Below, one piece after another: positions 46,220 to 58,160 of a stretch of 64,000 bases of DNA. The stretch covers positions 571,403 to 635,402 of the forward strand of contig JAGFNQ010000295.1 of assembly GCA_024364735.1 (NCBI GenBank). Reading direction: 5' to 3'. The stretch's first letter is position 1. Each line of letters starts with the position of its first letter. The DNA is from Boesenbergia rotunda. Lineage: Eukaryota > Streptophyta > Magnoliopsida > Zingiberales > Zingiberaceae. The translations under genes and the position numbers were made by a program. The notes under the pieces were generated by a model that was not told the origin of the DNA, searched no databases, and worked only from the letters and a program-made list of their open reading frames with translations.

Positions 46220-47503
46220 GGTTGGCCTACTGCTCCTCTATCTCGACTTGCTCCTCTGATGGGAACAAGCCACGAGCGAGCGGAGGCCAATGTTCAGGTC
46301 CTCCGTCGGCTAGCGGGAGGTTTCGACCTTCTCGACCCGGGTCCTGCCCAAGGGAGGCTTGCCTTCTCCGTTCTAGTGTAGCTGTCTGGGGAGCTTGACC
46401 CCGTCTGCACTGATGACACTCTTCCGTGTCGTGAGTGTGGTTGTCATGGAGCGTGCAGTAGGTCCTCCAGCGGGTTGGTAGACATCCCTGAGCTACTTGC
46501 TGCACTTGTCGATGCTCTACTCTGGTTCGGTCAGCGGACCCCCGGGGGCTGCGAATGGGCCCGCCCGGCGATCGGTTAGACTACACGAGAGTCAGGAGTA
46601 GTGCGCTGGCTGAATCCTTCTTCCGCGCGGCCTGTGCTTCTTTCACATTGATGTATTTGACGGCATTTTCTAATAGGCTGTCAAAGTCTTTGGGGGGCTT
46701 CAGGATGAGCGAGCGAAAGAAATCTCCCTCACTGAATCTGGGAGAAAGCGCTAATCAAAACTTCTGGGGCGGCCGTTGGCACGTCCAGTGCTACCCTATT
46801 GAATCTCTTAATGTAGGTCCGGAGTGATTCCTTCGGGCCCTGCTTTAAGGCAAACAAGTTAATGTTTGTCCTGTGATGCCTTCGGCTACTAGCGAAGTGC
46901 TGGAGGAATGTCTTCCTAAGCTCTTCGAAACTGGAGATCGACCCGTTGGGTATCTAGCTGAACCATTGTTGTGCGAATCTAGAGAGCGTTGTCAAGAAGG
47001 CTCGACACTTCACGCCCTCAGGGTATTTGTGTAGCAGAGCGACACTCTCAAACTTCATGAAGTGCTCTTCGGGGTCGGTGACCCCAGTGTATTCAGGCGT
47101 GGTGAAGAATCTGAGATGCCTGGGCACCAGATTCGCCAAGATCCATGAAGCGAAAGGGGTGTGCACCCCAGCGGCCGGTGGCGCGGCTAATGGGGCCTTT
47201 CCCTTCTCGAGGCGTGGCTTGTGCGTTTGGCTAGACACAGACGCTTCGACCGGTGCGGGCTCCGCCGCGTGGCTTGTGCGTTTGACTGCGGTGCGCAGGT
47301 GGGAGGGAGGGGGTCGAGTCTCCTTCCGGCGGAACAACCTTTCCCCGACCTCCTGAGGGATTAGGTGTCGCAGGCTCCTGGGGCCGAATTGCTGGGCCAT
47401 TAGCGCGTGACAGCCTCAGTGGGGCTCCTCGAGTCCAGGTGGCTGAGAAGAGCTCGTACTTCTCGGGAGTAACGGTCATCCCGACCCGGTTGGGCGCTTC
47501 CAT
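46220..47503 (-). pseudogene. Ty3-gypsy (Tat/Retand-like) gag remnant
   Basis: It starts at ATG 47503 (MEAPNRVGMTVTPEKYEL). After a frame change it shows the capsid core (PFASWILANLVP, YTGVTDPEEHFMKFE, CRAFLTTLSRFAQQWF) and continues past a stop with FEELRKTFLQHF and NINLFALKQGPKESLRTYI. A further shift exposes the nucleocapsid-like YCTLHDNHTHDTEEC near 46460. Several stops and shifts break it. Pol is absent, since the minisatellite array begins soon after. Confidence 0.7.
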
Positions 47504-47549
47504 CGTACACTTCCGATCAGGCTGGGTGCCCGCCTTCTAGCGCCAAATT

Positions 47550-48510
47550 TGATTCTGTCGCGAAGTAAGGTGGAAGTCCCAAGGGCGGGATGGTCTCCCG
47601 AGCGGCACGAACGGCTGAGGCGCCGTCGACCTGGAGGCGTCGCCGACCTGGCTCCTGCCTGCAAAACAGTGACCGTTTGCAAATCCGCCGGGGAGTTTCC
47701 TCGGCAAGGCAATCTGACGGTCAAGTCAGTATCCGCAGGAAATATAGTGAAGCCAATGGAAATATGGTGGAAGAGAGAGAGAGCTCGCGTGCATACCTGC
47801 GGAATGAGGAGTGGAGGGCTATATAGCCGGGGGAGTTGACAACCCTTGTCCGTGACGACGAGACAGGGATGTGGTACCTGTCAGGTCATATGAGAGCATC
47901 TGAAAGTACCGCGGCATGGCGCGGGCTGCTTGGGCAGTACGAAAGTATTGAATCAGCGGGATAACTGCGAGGGGTGTCATAAATGGGCAAGGTGTATAGT
48001 ACCCGACATCATGATCGTACCCCGGATGTAATGACATAGGGCGGCGTAGGGACGATCTAGTCCGTAGCCCGAGCACCGACAGACTGGTCCGAGTATCGAG
48101 GATCGGGTCAGATAATGGTAGGGAGCGTGGGCCGCCACACATCTGCCTGGGAGAGTTGAGGCGCGGGGTACGCCTTGAGTCGGGGGTCTATTGGACTATG
48201 TCTGTTTGACTTTTTCTCAGTTCTGCGAGTTGTCGGGTCCATGGGATGCTGAGGGAGCATGGGTCGCCACGCGTCCGACTGGATTGCCCGACCCAGGTTC
48301 GGATCAGGGTGTGGGTTTAGGTGACTGTGTTAGGAGACGTTCGGAATCAACCCGGCCGACTCTGCCCGGGGTCGGTCGTCGAGCGTCTCGGGGGTTTCCT
48401 GGCTCAGGAACTCCCCTGGTGAGATCTTTGTCGGCCCTTCTGCTAGACCTTTATGGCGCCAAGCTAGTTGGCTGAGGAGGGTGAGCTACCCGTAAGTAAG
48501 GCCGGGATCA
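47550..48510 (-). mobile_element. 5' LTR region of the gypsy gag remnant
   Basis: On the minus strand the LTR ends ...CGCGACAGAATCA, followed by AATTTGGCGCTAG, the usual Tat-type junction before gag. A minus-strand TATA (CTATATAG) lies near 47822. The outer end is uncertain, around 48500. It contains one diverged copy each of parts of the 112-bp minisatellite unit. Confidence 0.55.
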
Positions 48511-50030
48511 GATAATAATATGGACCTATTATAATCCTGGATAGAATTTAGTTGTTCTTTAGCAAGATTGTTTTCTTTAATCTTTCCTCAATTAGTTAAA
48601 ATCTCACTAATCAAAACTGGTCAATATAATCATTATTGCCACTATATCAAGCTTGATGTATTTCAATGTAATGGATTTATCGTCTGTAATTTTAGAAACT
48701 TGCTTATTTATTTAATCATGCAGTTTATTATCAATGTCTTATCAATCAAGTTAGTGAGTATCCAAGTTGGGCCATTACCTAACGAAGACCAAGGGACACT
48801 TTACACGAATTTTTGCTTTGTGGAATGAAAGAATGACAATGATTATGGTCAAAATTTTCATGATAAATTTTTTTTTTAATCATCCCACTAAAAAAGAATT
48901 AGTTGGATAACTCTAGTGAGTTAGATGAGAATCAAATTCTAACCTAGTCTAGTACAAGATTAGTGAATCGAGCAAGTTAACTTATGAACCTCCTCGCGCC
49001 TAATTCTATCACATATTAGAATAGTTTTGGGGGAAAAGATTAAAGGAATTTACTAATCTAGTGGGCGTGGTTAGTAATCGTCCTAAAAATTTAAGAAAAT
49101 AATGATTTTTATTTAACATAATATACAAATAGGGAGAAATATGTGGACACTATGAATGAGTCATTAAAGTATAAACTATAATATATTTAAAATTTATTAT
49201 ATTTTCAAAATAATTAATATTTTGAGGCGGCAATAATTTAGTATAATTATCTAATTATAACATAAACTAGAGTGAAAATTTTAGATGTTTAGATACATTT
49301 GAAGCATTTTATTAGATTTAATTGTGTGTGTGTGTGTGTTTTTTTTTTTGAGTTTTATACATCACTTATCAATGTCCTATTGTTAATTTAAGATTTGAAT
49401 TGATGAGATGTTTGTCTAAGAATCCAGCACTGTTTCAATAGTTCCTTTAAATTGGTTATTGTGCAAAACCAAATAATCGGTCATTACTTGTGCTATCAGA
49501 TGCTATGATGTGCCTTGCTCGATTGATCACCTCTTCGCCTCCGGGATTATGATCCATGGAAGAATGATTAATAGTCATCTTAGATATTTTCAGTTCGATC
49601 CATAATTACGTTGTATTTTATAAGAATTTTTTTTCTAAATGAGAAATGAATCTTAAAATTTTAGACTTCTAGACCGTCTATCACGAATACTTATCGATTT
49701 ATTTGGATGGTCGATAAAAATTTTATCAAATCATTTTATTCATCTATTATCTGATTATGAGCACCTCTTCAGTCAACCCTAAGTCAAGATATGTTGCATA
49801 TTTGTCTTTTCACATATCAATCATTAATAATGACGTCGTTATTATTACGTCTTCATGTTTAATGACTCCCTACGGGAAAAAGGACATTTAAGAGTAACAG
49901 ATTATTCGTTCGCTTCGTTTATCCATCTCAAAATCAATACAAAATAAATAATTTATAAAGATTTTTAACTTAGATATCATGTTGGCAAATAGATAAAGCG
50001 GACACATTAGTTTTGTTAAATTTTAATCTT
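48511..50030. other. AT-rich intergenic spacer
   Basis: No gene is seen. It holds a TG microsatellite at about 49326-49341 and a SINE-like B-box unit at 49555-49700 (CAGTTCGATCC) related to 11850-12010. Confidence 0.45.
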
Positions 50031-50033
50031 TAA

Positions 50034-50738
50034 ACTTTAAGATAATTACATTTATATATAAATTATCAGTCCATTCTATAAGGCACATCCTGCACTAGTT
50101 GACTTTGAAGACTTTGAATTGTAGCAATTTACAACGACTGACTTAGAAGACTTTGAATTATTATAATAATTGACTGAATGATCGCACCTAACTTTATGTA
50201 ATATTTAAAATATATATCAAATTTTATATTTACTAAAACACACTATACTTTTATTTATGAATAATAAACTGATATATAGTACTCAAGTTATTATTGATCG
50301 ACTCCTAAATTTATTATGTTCGGTGATTTGTTCAGAATGATTATAATAGTTGCACTTAAGATAATAATAATCACATTTATTAAAACACACTATACTTAGA
50401 ATTATTATAATAATTGACTGAATGATTGCACTTTAAGATAATCACATTTACATATAAATTATCAGTCCATTCTGTAGGGCACATCCTGCACTAGTTGACT
50501 TTGACTCTTAGAAGACTTTGAATTATAGCAATTTACAACGACTGACTTCGAAGACTTTGAATTATTATAATAATTGACTGAATGATTGCACCTAACTTTC
50601 TGTAATATTTAAAATATATATCAAATTTTATATTTATTAAAACACACTATACTTTTAGTTATGAATAATAAACTGATATATAGTACTCAAGTTATTATTG
50701 ATCGACTCCTAAATTTATTATGTTCGGTGATCTGGTCA
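50034..50738. repeat. tandem duplication, period about 396 bp
   Basis: Segments starting near 50034 and 50431 are about 300 bp long and nearly identical. Shared landmarks are GCACATCCTGCACTAGTTGA at 50084 and 50480, and GTACTCAAGTTATTATTG. The linker also repeats part of the unit. Non-coding and AT-rich. Confidence 0.85.
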
Positions 50739-50846
50739 GATGTAGGCCCTCCGACGGAGGAAATCCTCGGCTGACGTGGATGTAAAAGAGGTAAATTCTA
50801 GAGCCCCAAGGAGGCGATTGGGATCCTTTAGTCTAAAAAGGTGTCT

Positions 50847-51162
50847 GTCCCGTCTGGCCCATTCCCATGGTGATGGCCGACGAGTCGTCTGATCGTCGAT
50901 CAGACATCATCAATGAATTTTGATCGCGTACCGAATCAAATAATATCCTAGAAGAACGGTGAATCGATCGGAATCGCTGCAATTACAATTTCGTCGGATT
51001 CGACGGTGAATCCGGCGAGATCGCAATTGTGGTGATCCCGACGGATTCACTGTACCCTTAGAATATAGTTTTGTTCAGGACGACGGCCGAAGGCCGCCGG
51101 TGGTGTCCGATAACCGATCGGACAACTCGTCGACCGTCGTTGAGGAACGAGATAGACAAGAC
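50847..51162. mobile_element. foldback element, copy B (inverted)
   Basis: 316 bp, palindromic like copy A, with the central AATCGCTGCAATT block. Flanking sequence (GCTTTTTTGAGAGAGAAGATC on the right) matches, in inverted orientation, the left flank of copy A, so the homologous unit is somewhat longer than the palindrome. Confidence 0.7.
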
Positions 51163-51943
51163 AGAAGCTTTTTTGAGAGAGAAGATCTGAACGAGAGTTT
51201 GGAGGACGCCTTGATGGAAAAGCCGAGTGGACGCGCTCCTTGAAAAGACGACCGAGCTGGCAGATTAGGGTCAGCCGATTGGCCATCCTAGACAGTCGGG
51301 CGAGGCGAGCAAACTGAATGAGTTGACTAGAATTAGTATTCCCCCCTCCCCGGCTGTCTTGTCTCTTCTAGGGGACATAGGTAGGTTGTCGTTGAGTTCA
51401 GTGTGGCGGGAGATTGGATGCAGTCTATCAGATAGCATGTTCGGTCGGACGTGATGTGAGAACGTGGCCAGACCGGACCTCGTTCTCTCCCGGAAAAGGA
51501 GATAATCTCTCAGATGGAGGGATTTGGCAGGCCAGCCCCAGCGGATTCGGCCATGGGTGAGTTAACTGGACCTAGTGGAGGACATATGGCTCAACAACCC
51601 ACTGCCCCGTTAACCCATCGGCCTGCCAGGGTTCTTCATTAGAGGCCCAGCATTGCTAAAAGGCCCAGCCCAAATCTGTCTCGATCACTAGTGAATCTCT
51701 ATTAGATGTGCTTCAAAATTGGATAATAATTATGCTCTATCAGAGGAATTATACTTTGACAAGAAGATATATCGAAGGGACAGCTGCATTTACGACGACA
51801 TGACATCTCCGTGGAAGTCATAGGAGATGATACTTGAGGTAAAAGGGACTCCATAGCCTGCCTCTAACATTCTCCCTGTGAATTTTACATAGTTCTTGAA
51901 GAAAGAGATCCGCCGTTGCTCAACATCTTCACCAACCTAGAGG
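51163..51943. other. intergenic, no gene seen
   Basis: A GC-richer stretch (51190-51690) looks like decayed retroelement sequence without recognisable ends. It is followed by AT-rich DNA. Confidence 0.35.
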
Positions 51944-52078
51944 GTTAGTCTTCTTGCGGTCAACTTTGCCGACATCTCAACTCCACGCCTTAGTCTTCTT
52001 GCGGTCAACTTTGCCGACATCTCAACTGCACGCATTAGTCTTCTTGCAGTCAACTTCGCCAACATCTCACTTGCATGC
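51944..52078. repeat. 45-bp tandem repeat, three copies
   Basis: Units starting TTAGTCTTCTTGCGGTCAAC lie at 51944, 51989 and 52034, with a few substitutions in the third. Confidence 0.9.
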
Positions 52079-52559
52079 CTGCCTTGCTGCACCTTGATAG
52101 GATCATTCGATTTGTGATTTATAGTCAATTATTCATAACTCATTACCTGACTACTAGAATCATTATACAACTCAAAGTATTTCAAAATTATGATAATTTT
52201 AAAAACTTATCTAAGGGCATAATCATACTCAAGATGATGTATTGTAAGAAATACAATAAATTTGATTTAAGTATTTCTGAGGTGTCTATGATTATAAACG
52301 AGTTTTGATCAAAATTAATAATCTTAGAACATCAAAATCACTTCAAATTAAAATTAGAGAAATGATATGCGCAACGAATGATATGCGCGAAACTCATCAC
52401 GAACGAGTCAGCATGCTGATGTGGCAAAAAAAAATTAAAAAAAAACAAGTGAGAGAGAAGAGCCTGGTCAAAGTTGATTCCACCAGCTTGCTTCTCATTT
52501 TTCTCCCTGCTTCAGCGAACTTTGCCGAAAATTTCCCCCGCCTTCCCACATCGCCCCCT

Positions 52560-53512
52560 CCCCCCAACCTCAAACCCTAGCGACGCACCTCGAAGCCGTG
52601 AAGACGCGATCTACACTTCTCTCTACGCTCCTCGCTTGCTTCTCGCTTCTCTCTACGCTCCTCGAAGCCGTGTTGAAGCCGTGAAGACGCGATCCACGTC
52701 GTCCCCCTCCGCCTTCTCTCTACGCCGTGAAGACTGAAGACGCCGCCTTCTCTCTACGCTCCTCGAAGCCGTGAAGACACCGCCTTCTCTCTACACTCCT
52801 CGAAGCCCTAAACTGTGTTCTACCCTCAAGTACTCGACAGAGGGTCACAGGGCAGCGATCGCAGCGGAGAAAGAGCGCCCCTTCAAGATCGAAGCACTGC
52901 ATCGTGTTGGATTCACTTCATCCGACTTCAACTGATAGTAGATATCATCTCAATCTCTTCCTCATCTTTTTCATCGCCTTTGATTCTTCTAAAGGATTGA
53001 TTCTGCCATCATCTAGGATTTATCTTCTAAAGTATATTTCTGAACTATATTATTTCTAGCTTTTTATTTGTGAACTGTATTATTGATCTTCTAAAGGAAT
53101 GAAAATCTCTATTAACATCGATTAACATTGTGTTCATTTGTGAACTGTATTATTTCTAGCTTTTTTATATTAACATCTATTAACATCGATTATTTCTAGC
53201 TTTTTATTTGTGAAGTGTTTAAGAACTCCAAAATCTTTTTGATCCTGTTCATTTGCACGAGCGAGGGAATTGCATCATCTATTGATGTAAGTTAAATGTA
53301 TATGCCACTCGATGGTTCTTAATTGCGATTGCATTCTTCTTGGATTTTTTTGTGGTTAACCATACTGGCAGGTTGCGATTGCTAACTTGTTTGCTTGTGA
53401 TTGCTAACTTTAAGTTGTTCAATCTGCAGGTTGTGATCAAAGTTCTCTCTCTTTTTATCAAAGTTCTACTCTTTTAACCTAAAAAAATCATAGAACAAAG
53501 GAACAAATATTC
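52560..53512 (+). promoter_or_regulatory. probable 5' leader of the GRF zinc-finger gene
   Basis: A CT-rich, GC-rich block with repeated CTCGAAGCCGTGAAGAC and CTTCTCTCTACGC phrases (52590-52810) resembles a transcribed 5' region. It is followed by AT-rich sequence with three copies of a TTATTTCTAGCTTTTTATT phrase (about 53045-53215), likely a leader intron. Exact splice sites were not fixed. Confidence 0.4.
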
Positions 53513-54069
53513 ATGGCAGCCAGCTCTTCATCAGGAACTTCTTTCAGTACTCGAAGACGCACAAATGATGTACAAGGTGAAACTCCTCATATATTATACT
53601 ATTGCGGGTTAAGAGCTACTCTTTGGACATCATGGAAGGAAACAAATCCAGGAAGACGATTTTTTTCATGTCCAAATTTTAGAGTAAGTATATATAAAAT
53701 TGTTTAATTTCCAAATCAATTGTATTTATATGTTTTTTAATTATTGGGTTTTTATTAAGATTATTCTATATTCAGGAAATGGGATGTGGTTTCTTCTTAT
53801 GGCATGATCCAGAATTTTCAGAGAGAAGTAAGACAATTATTAATGATATGAAGAGGGAAAATAAGAAGTTACATATGGAGATTAGTGAATTGAAGAAATC
53901 TAATAGTTACGAGGGTGCAGTTGATTGTAATGATCTCTTGGAGGATGTTAACAATTCTGTTACTATGACGTTGAGTGATGAAATATGTTTACTTAATAGG
54001 AAGTTTAAACTTGCTATTGTTATAGTTGTATTTACTTGGATTGTGATGATTCTGAGGTGGTTGATGTAA
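53513..54069 (+). CDS. GRF-type zinc-finger protein with C-terminal membrane helix
   Basis: Two exons (53513-53683 and 53776-54069) join in phase 0 (AGA|GTAAGT ... TTCAG|GAA) to encode 154 residues. Residues 29-68 form a zf-GRF: the Cys31 region (YYCG), a TS-W-NPGRRFFSCP core with Cys53, and Cys61 in CGFFLWHD. A coiled coil follows (about 75-95), and a hydrophobic helix ends the protein (about 134-154), suggesting a tail anchor. GRF fingers bind single-stranded nucleic acid in some enzymes. In plants many short copies of this GRF plus coil plus helix type exist, and their role is unclear. The first zinc ligand expected at position 29 is Tyr here, so metal binding may be weakened. It may be host-derived or TE-associated. 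Confidence 0.7.
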
Positions 54070-54710
54070 GTTATTAAGTATTTAAGTAATGAATGAAGTG
54101 TTTAGCATTTTAATGTGTCTTCTCAATTTTATTTTTGGTTGAGAAATATTCATTTGCTATGCAAGGATGATGAAATTATATTATTCTTGGTTGTTGTCGT
54201 AGTTCTTCTCCAGTAGAATTTTGATGAAGAAAATTTTAATTTAAAAATAGTTTAATTTCCTATTTGTTTCTCTTGTTACGATGCTTTAATGTTTTGTTTG
54301 CCTTGTTACGATACTTTAATGTTGTCGAGTGCCCTTACTACCGGCGACCTCAAGAAATATCAGTGACCATTTCATTGCCCACAATGCCTTCCCTTTCTTT
54401 GACAGCAAGGCCATTTTCCTTGCCATACTATTTATTCCTCCTTTCTCGATCTTGGTCCATAGTTAGGCAATGAGTTAATGGATGATTAGCCTTGTCTGCA
54501 AATTCAATACAATTTCACCATAAGCTGCATTACAATAAGATCTAGTACAAGATTGCATTCACTTAATGTACTTAACTACTTGAAGCCCCTTCCGTGTAAA
54601 AAGGGATAAATTTCAAACTAAGAAAGTTCAGGCACACAAGGATTACAATAAGATCAGGATTACTTGCACTAAGAAGCCTCTCTACCTGGGATTCACATCA
54701 TAACAAACAA
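54070..54710. other. 3' flank of the GRF gene, no further gene seen
   Basis: AT-rich. It contains a short repeat of TTGTTACGATGCTTTAATGT / TTGTTACGATACTTTAATGT near 54270-54325. Confidence 0.4.
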
Positions 54711-54859
54711 AAAATTATCGACATATTTTTCTTGGTAAAATCAATGGCATCCACTAGTTTGTCAAAATACATACTTCCTTCTATATCACTGATGTCAGTG
54801 TCAATTCCTTGTATATCACTGATGTTATTCATGTCAATTCCATTTTGGGATGCAGAATA

Positions 54860-56225
54860 TGTAGGATCGATGCACGTGAGAGGGGGGGTGAATCACGTGA
54901 CTTTTAAAAAAAATTAAATCAGAGTGCTTTAAATAGCGTGCACAGCGGAAATGAAAGAAACGAAAGATGAACACAAAAACACGAACGATTTTTACTTCGT
55001 TCGGAGCCTTCGTCGACTCCTACTCGAAGGCCCAGGTCCCTCGGACCTTCCCGTTGGGCAATCCACTAAAACTCTCTATCGGTCAACCCCGATAGAGCAG
55101 GCGAGTACAAATGAATTGAAAGTGTGACAACCCCACACTTTCAAGTAATTAAGTGCAACAATATATATATTGAAAAAATTAACTTTTTACCGACGTCCGG
55201 AGTAGGTCGACTCTTTCGGGGCAGCAGGACGTCGTCGGCTCGAAGTGTAGCGTTTCCGGAGCAAGGCGCGAGCGTAGAAGAACTTGAAAGCTTTTGGAAG
55301 AAGTGTGTACTTTGAAGAGGGTCGAGGCCCTCTTTATATAGGGCAGGGGGCGCCCGACATGCTCGGGGCGCCCCCCACGTGGCTGTCGATCCGGCGATGC
55401 TCCGGTCAAAGCTAATCTCGTCTACTTCGGGATTGCTTTTGACTGGGGCGCCCGACGCGCGCGGGGCGCCCGATTGACCGGTCAAAATCCCATCTTCTGG
55501 CTTCGCGAGGGTGAGCTTCGGCAGCTGGTCAGTGAGGTGGCACAGGGGGCGCCCGATTCAAGCGGGGCGCCCCGAATAGCGCTGCTGTCGGGGCGTTTAC
55601 CTCTCCGCTGACTTTGGGTTGACTCTGGGGCGCCCGACACATCCGGGGCGCCCTGCTCAGCTACGGCCTCACTCCTTTGAGGCTCTCTGAGCTGCAGAAA
55701 CACAGTCCTTCGGTTCTGCATCCAGGGTTAGTCCAAAACAGCAAATATAGTCCAAAACAGCAAATAATAAGATATAATTCTAAGTTAATTAGATCCTGTC
55801 TCCCAGACCAGGATCTAACCAGGACTCAACTTAGATCACCTAAATGGGTCTAAGTTGGACCGCGCCTAAAGTCCAAGATTGGACTCGTCCTCACTGGGTC
55901 GCTCCTCCAGTGACTTACCTTACTTACCCATTTTGCAGCTCTACTTGACTTCTTGACCCTACCAGGACTTCCTGCCAAGGCTCAACCACCTTGGTCTTCC
56001 TGCCAAGTCTCAACCAACTTGGTCTTCAGCCAGTTGTCAGGTCCCGCGGACCCAACTGGACTTCCCGCCAGGACTCAACCATCCTGGACTTCAGCCTGGT
56101 GTCTGGTCCTAAGTCTTTCAACCCTGCACACTTGGTAAAGAGGTTAAACACATACAACCCTAACTTTAACCACTTTGTCATACATCAAAACCCGAGTTTG
56201 ACCGTTAGTGCAAACTGCACCAACA
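54860..56225 (-). mobile_element. solo LTR with target duplication GAATA
   Basis: On the minus strand it runs TGTTGGTGCAGTTTGC ... CGATCCTACA, 1,366 bp. GAATA flanks both ends (54855-54859 and 56226-56230). No internal region remains, so it is a solo LTR left by recombination. The end near 54880 (GAGAGGGGGGGTGAATCACG) and the GCGGAAA motif make it SIRE-like. A minus-strand TATA (TATATAAA, 55340-55333) lies just below the GGCGCC hairpin array. Confidence 0.9.
55346..55653. repeat. four GGGCGCCC hairpins in the LTR
   Basis: Four units at about 55346-55376, 55445-55471, 55545-55573 and 55627-55653 each have a GGGGCGCCCGA arm, a short unrelated loop, and a CGGGGCGCCC arm. The arms are complementary to each other and each is itself palindromic. 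The loops differ (for example ACATGCTC, ACGCGCGC, ACACATC), while the stems are conserved. Confidence 0.85.
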
Positions 56226-56330
56226 GAATAATCTTTCTGATTGTTCAGAAAACGTCTTCCTACACCAAGTACATACTGTGGCCTGTGGTCTTCTTAACCC
56301 CTTGAGTAGGTAAACCTTGACTAGACTGAT

Positions 56331-57155
56331 GAAAAGTACCTGGGTCATCATAATCATCTACCCATATTATGTCTTCAGAAGAAATCTACAAGTAAATTCT
56401 CCGATTGATAGGAAAATTCCCCTAATGTTGAAAGACAGGCTGTGAAAGGGTACCTACTATATTACAAACAGAAATGCAATCTAGCCAGTTTTAATAAAGC
56501 TGAAGAATACAAATTTAAGATTCTCATTAGAAAACAAAGGTGATAATAGACATTAATGCACACACGACTCAGTTGGAAAAGTCAAGAAACAAATTTGCTT
56601 GCAATTTCTTCCAAAAAGGTAGTTTGCTTTACACAACAATCATTCAGCGATTGCATCAAACTACTACTTAATGTTGTCTGAGTTAGTATGCTCTTGTTAA
56701 TACTTTAACTAACTACTTTTTTCTCAAGCATCTACATCAGTTTGGCAACCAAAAAACTTATAACAGCACAACCAATCATCTGCATCTGCATCAGTTCCCA
56801 AGCACAACCAATCATCTGCAAATGCTTATAACAGCACAACCAAAAAACTTCCAGCACGAAACTAAAGACGAAACAACACAACCAATCAACTTCATGCCAA
56901 CTTCATCTACAATGATTTGAAGATGCAGACCCTCAGATTTTTCACCATAATCCTATAAGAAAATGGAATGCAGGTAAGCAACAAATTACAATTCGAAGAT
57001 GCTATTAAAGACTTATCTAGGATGATCACATAATTCTAAGAACACATGTGTAAAGGTTTCAAAGAAATTACATACTTAGTGCATATTTATTGGGTCACTC
57101 TGATCTTTGGGTACAATTGACATCATCGTAATTTGCAACTTTTTCAACTACAACA
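56331..57155. other. AT-rich spacer, no gene assigned
   Basis: A short acidic minus-strand stretch (IIWVDDYDDPG near 56360) may belong to the broken frame to its left. The rest shows repeated AACCAATCATCTGCA phrases (56770-56820) and nothing else. Confidence 0.35.
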
Positions 57156-58160
57156 TGTTAGTGATATGAGAGAAGTGTCCTAAGGCAATCGCCTTATGAT
57201 TGTAAACATTCATTTTAATAAATGATAATTCACTATTTAAGTATACATGTTTGTGTATTTGATTGGGATCTTAAACTCATTTACTGAATGTCCGCAATAC
57301 AATTCACAGCATAAGAGAATTTGTGATGGGATCACAACTAGTGATTATCTCTACATGTGCAATTGTGAAGTATTGAAAATATCCCTAGTCGATGAATTGA
57401 TAAAAACGGACACTATCAATTCTGTTGAGACTAGCATGGGTTATTCTCTAATCAGCTGATTCTAACTGGCCGGTGACATTGGGATGTCCGGAGATAAACA
57501 TGGATGCTAGTTAAGGGAACTAGTTCATTGGAGTGACTAGCTGTAAAACTTCATATGGTAATCTATATAGATATGTCAATGAAGTTCTTACTGCAGCTTA
57601 AGTGCGATGTTCCTTTGACTTGCGGTGTTCAAGTCATCTTGGTCATGGAGACTTATACTTTAACATCTTAAGCAAGCATCTCCAAGAAGGTGTGGACCCA
57701 GGATGATTGGGTATAAGCCGAAGTGCACGAAGATGTTTGAACAGCCTACAAAGGATTCACCACTCCTTGCGAGGAGATGTATACCCAGGTCCATCGTCGG
57801 ATTGTTACTCAAAGCCTCTGGCCAGAGCATATCATGTTTAGAGTATGAGTCTCTTAAATACATGAGAGTAATTAGAAATCCAAAGGACGAGAAAGACACT
57901 ACTTGGGCTAGGTGTGACGTAGTCAGTCTAGTGGGGACTGACACAAACAGACCATGTCCTGAACCAAGTGGGTATAGGATGGTGAAGGGAATGTGGCACG
58001 ATTCATTAGAGCTGCTGAAGGGTTTCAGAATTACTTCTGAGGTCAACCGTTGATCTTTCGATTAATTGGGGGTCATTGTTGATGCAGTCTGGCCCGGTTG
58101 TTGTTTTGGTGTTTGACAATGATTTAAGTTTGGTTGAGCGAATTTGGGTTAAAGTCCTGG

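Larger units (their letters stand above)
54711..56330 (-). pseudogene. unrecognised reading frame split by a solo LTR
   Basis: Removing the LTR and one GAATA copy restores a continuous minus-strand frame across the site. The visible peptide runs from a YVLGVGRR-type segment through RFLNNQKDYSASQNG to acidic DISDIEGS repeats, a DKLVDAIDFTKK stretch and a stop near 54711. Stops and a possible shift precede it near 56290. I do not recognise the family. It looks like the C-terminal exon of a small gene or a TE protein that was broken by the insertion. Confidence 0.4.

Noticed and set aside
47027..47356. Plus-strand frame in the gypsy gag
   Set aside because: Antisense to the recognisable capsid frame.
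57660..58053. Overlapping open frames on both strands
   Set aside because: They lie inside a solo LTR, on both strands, with no recognisable domain. Chance openness in LTR sequence.
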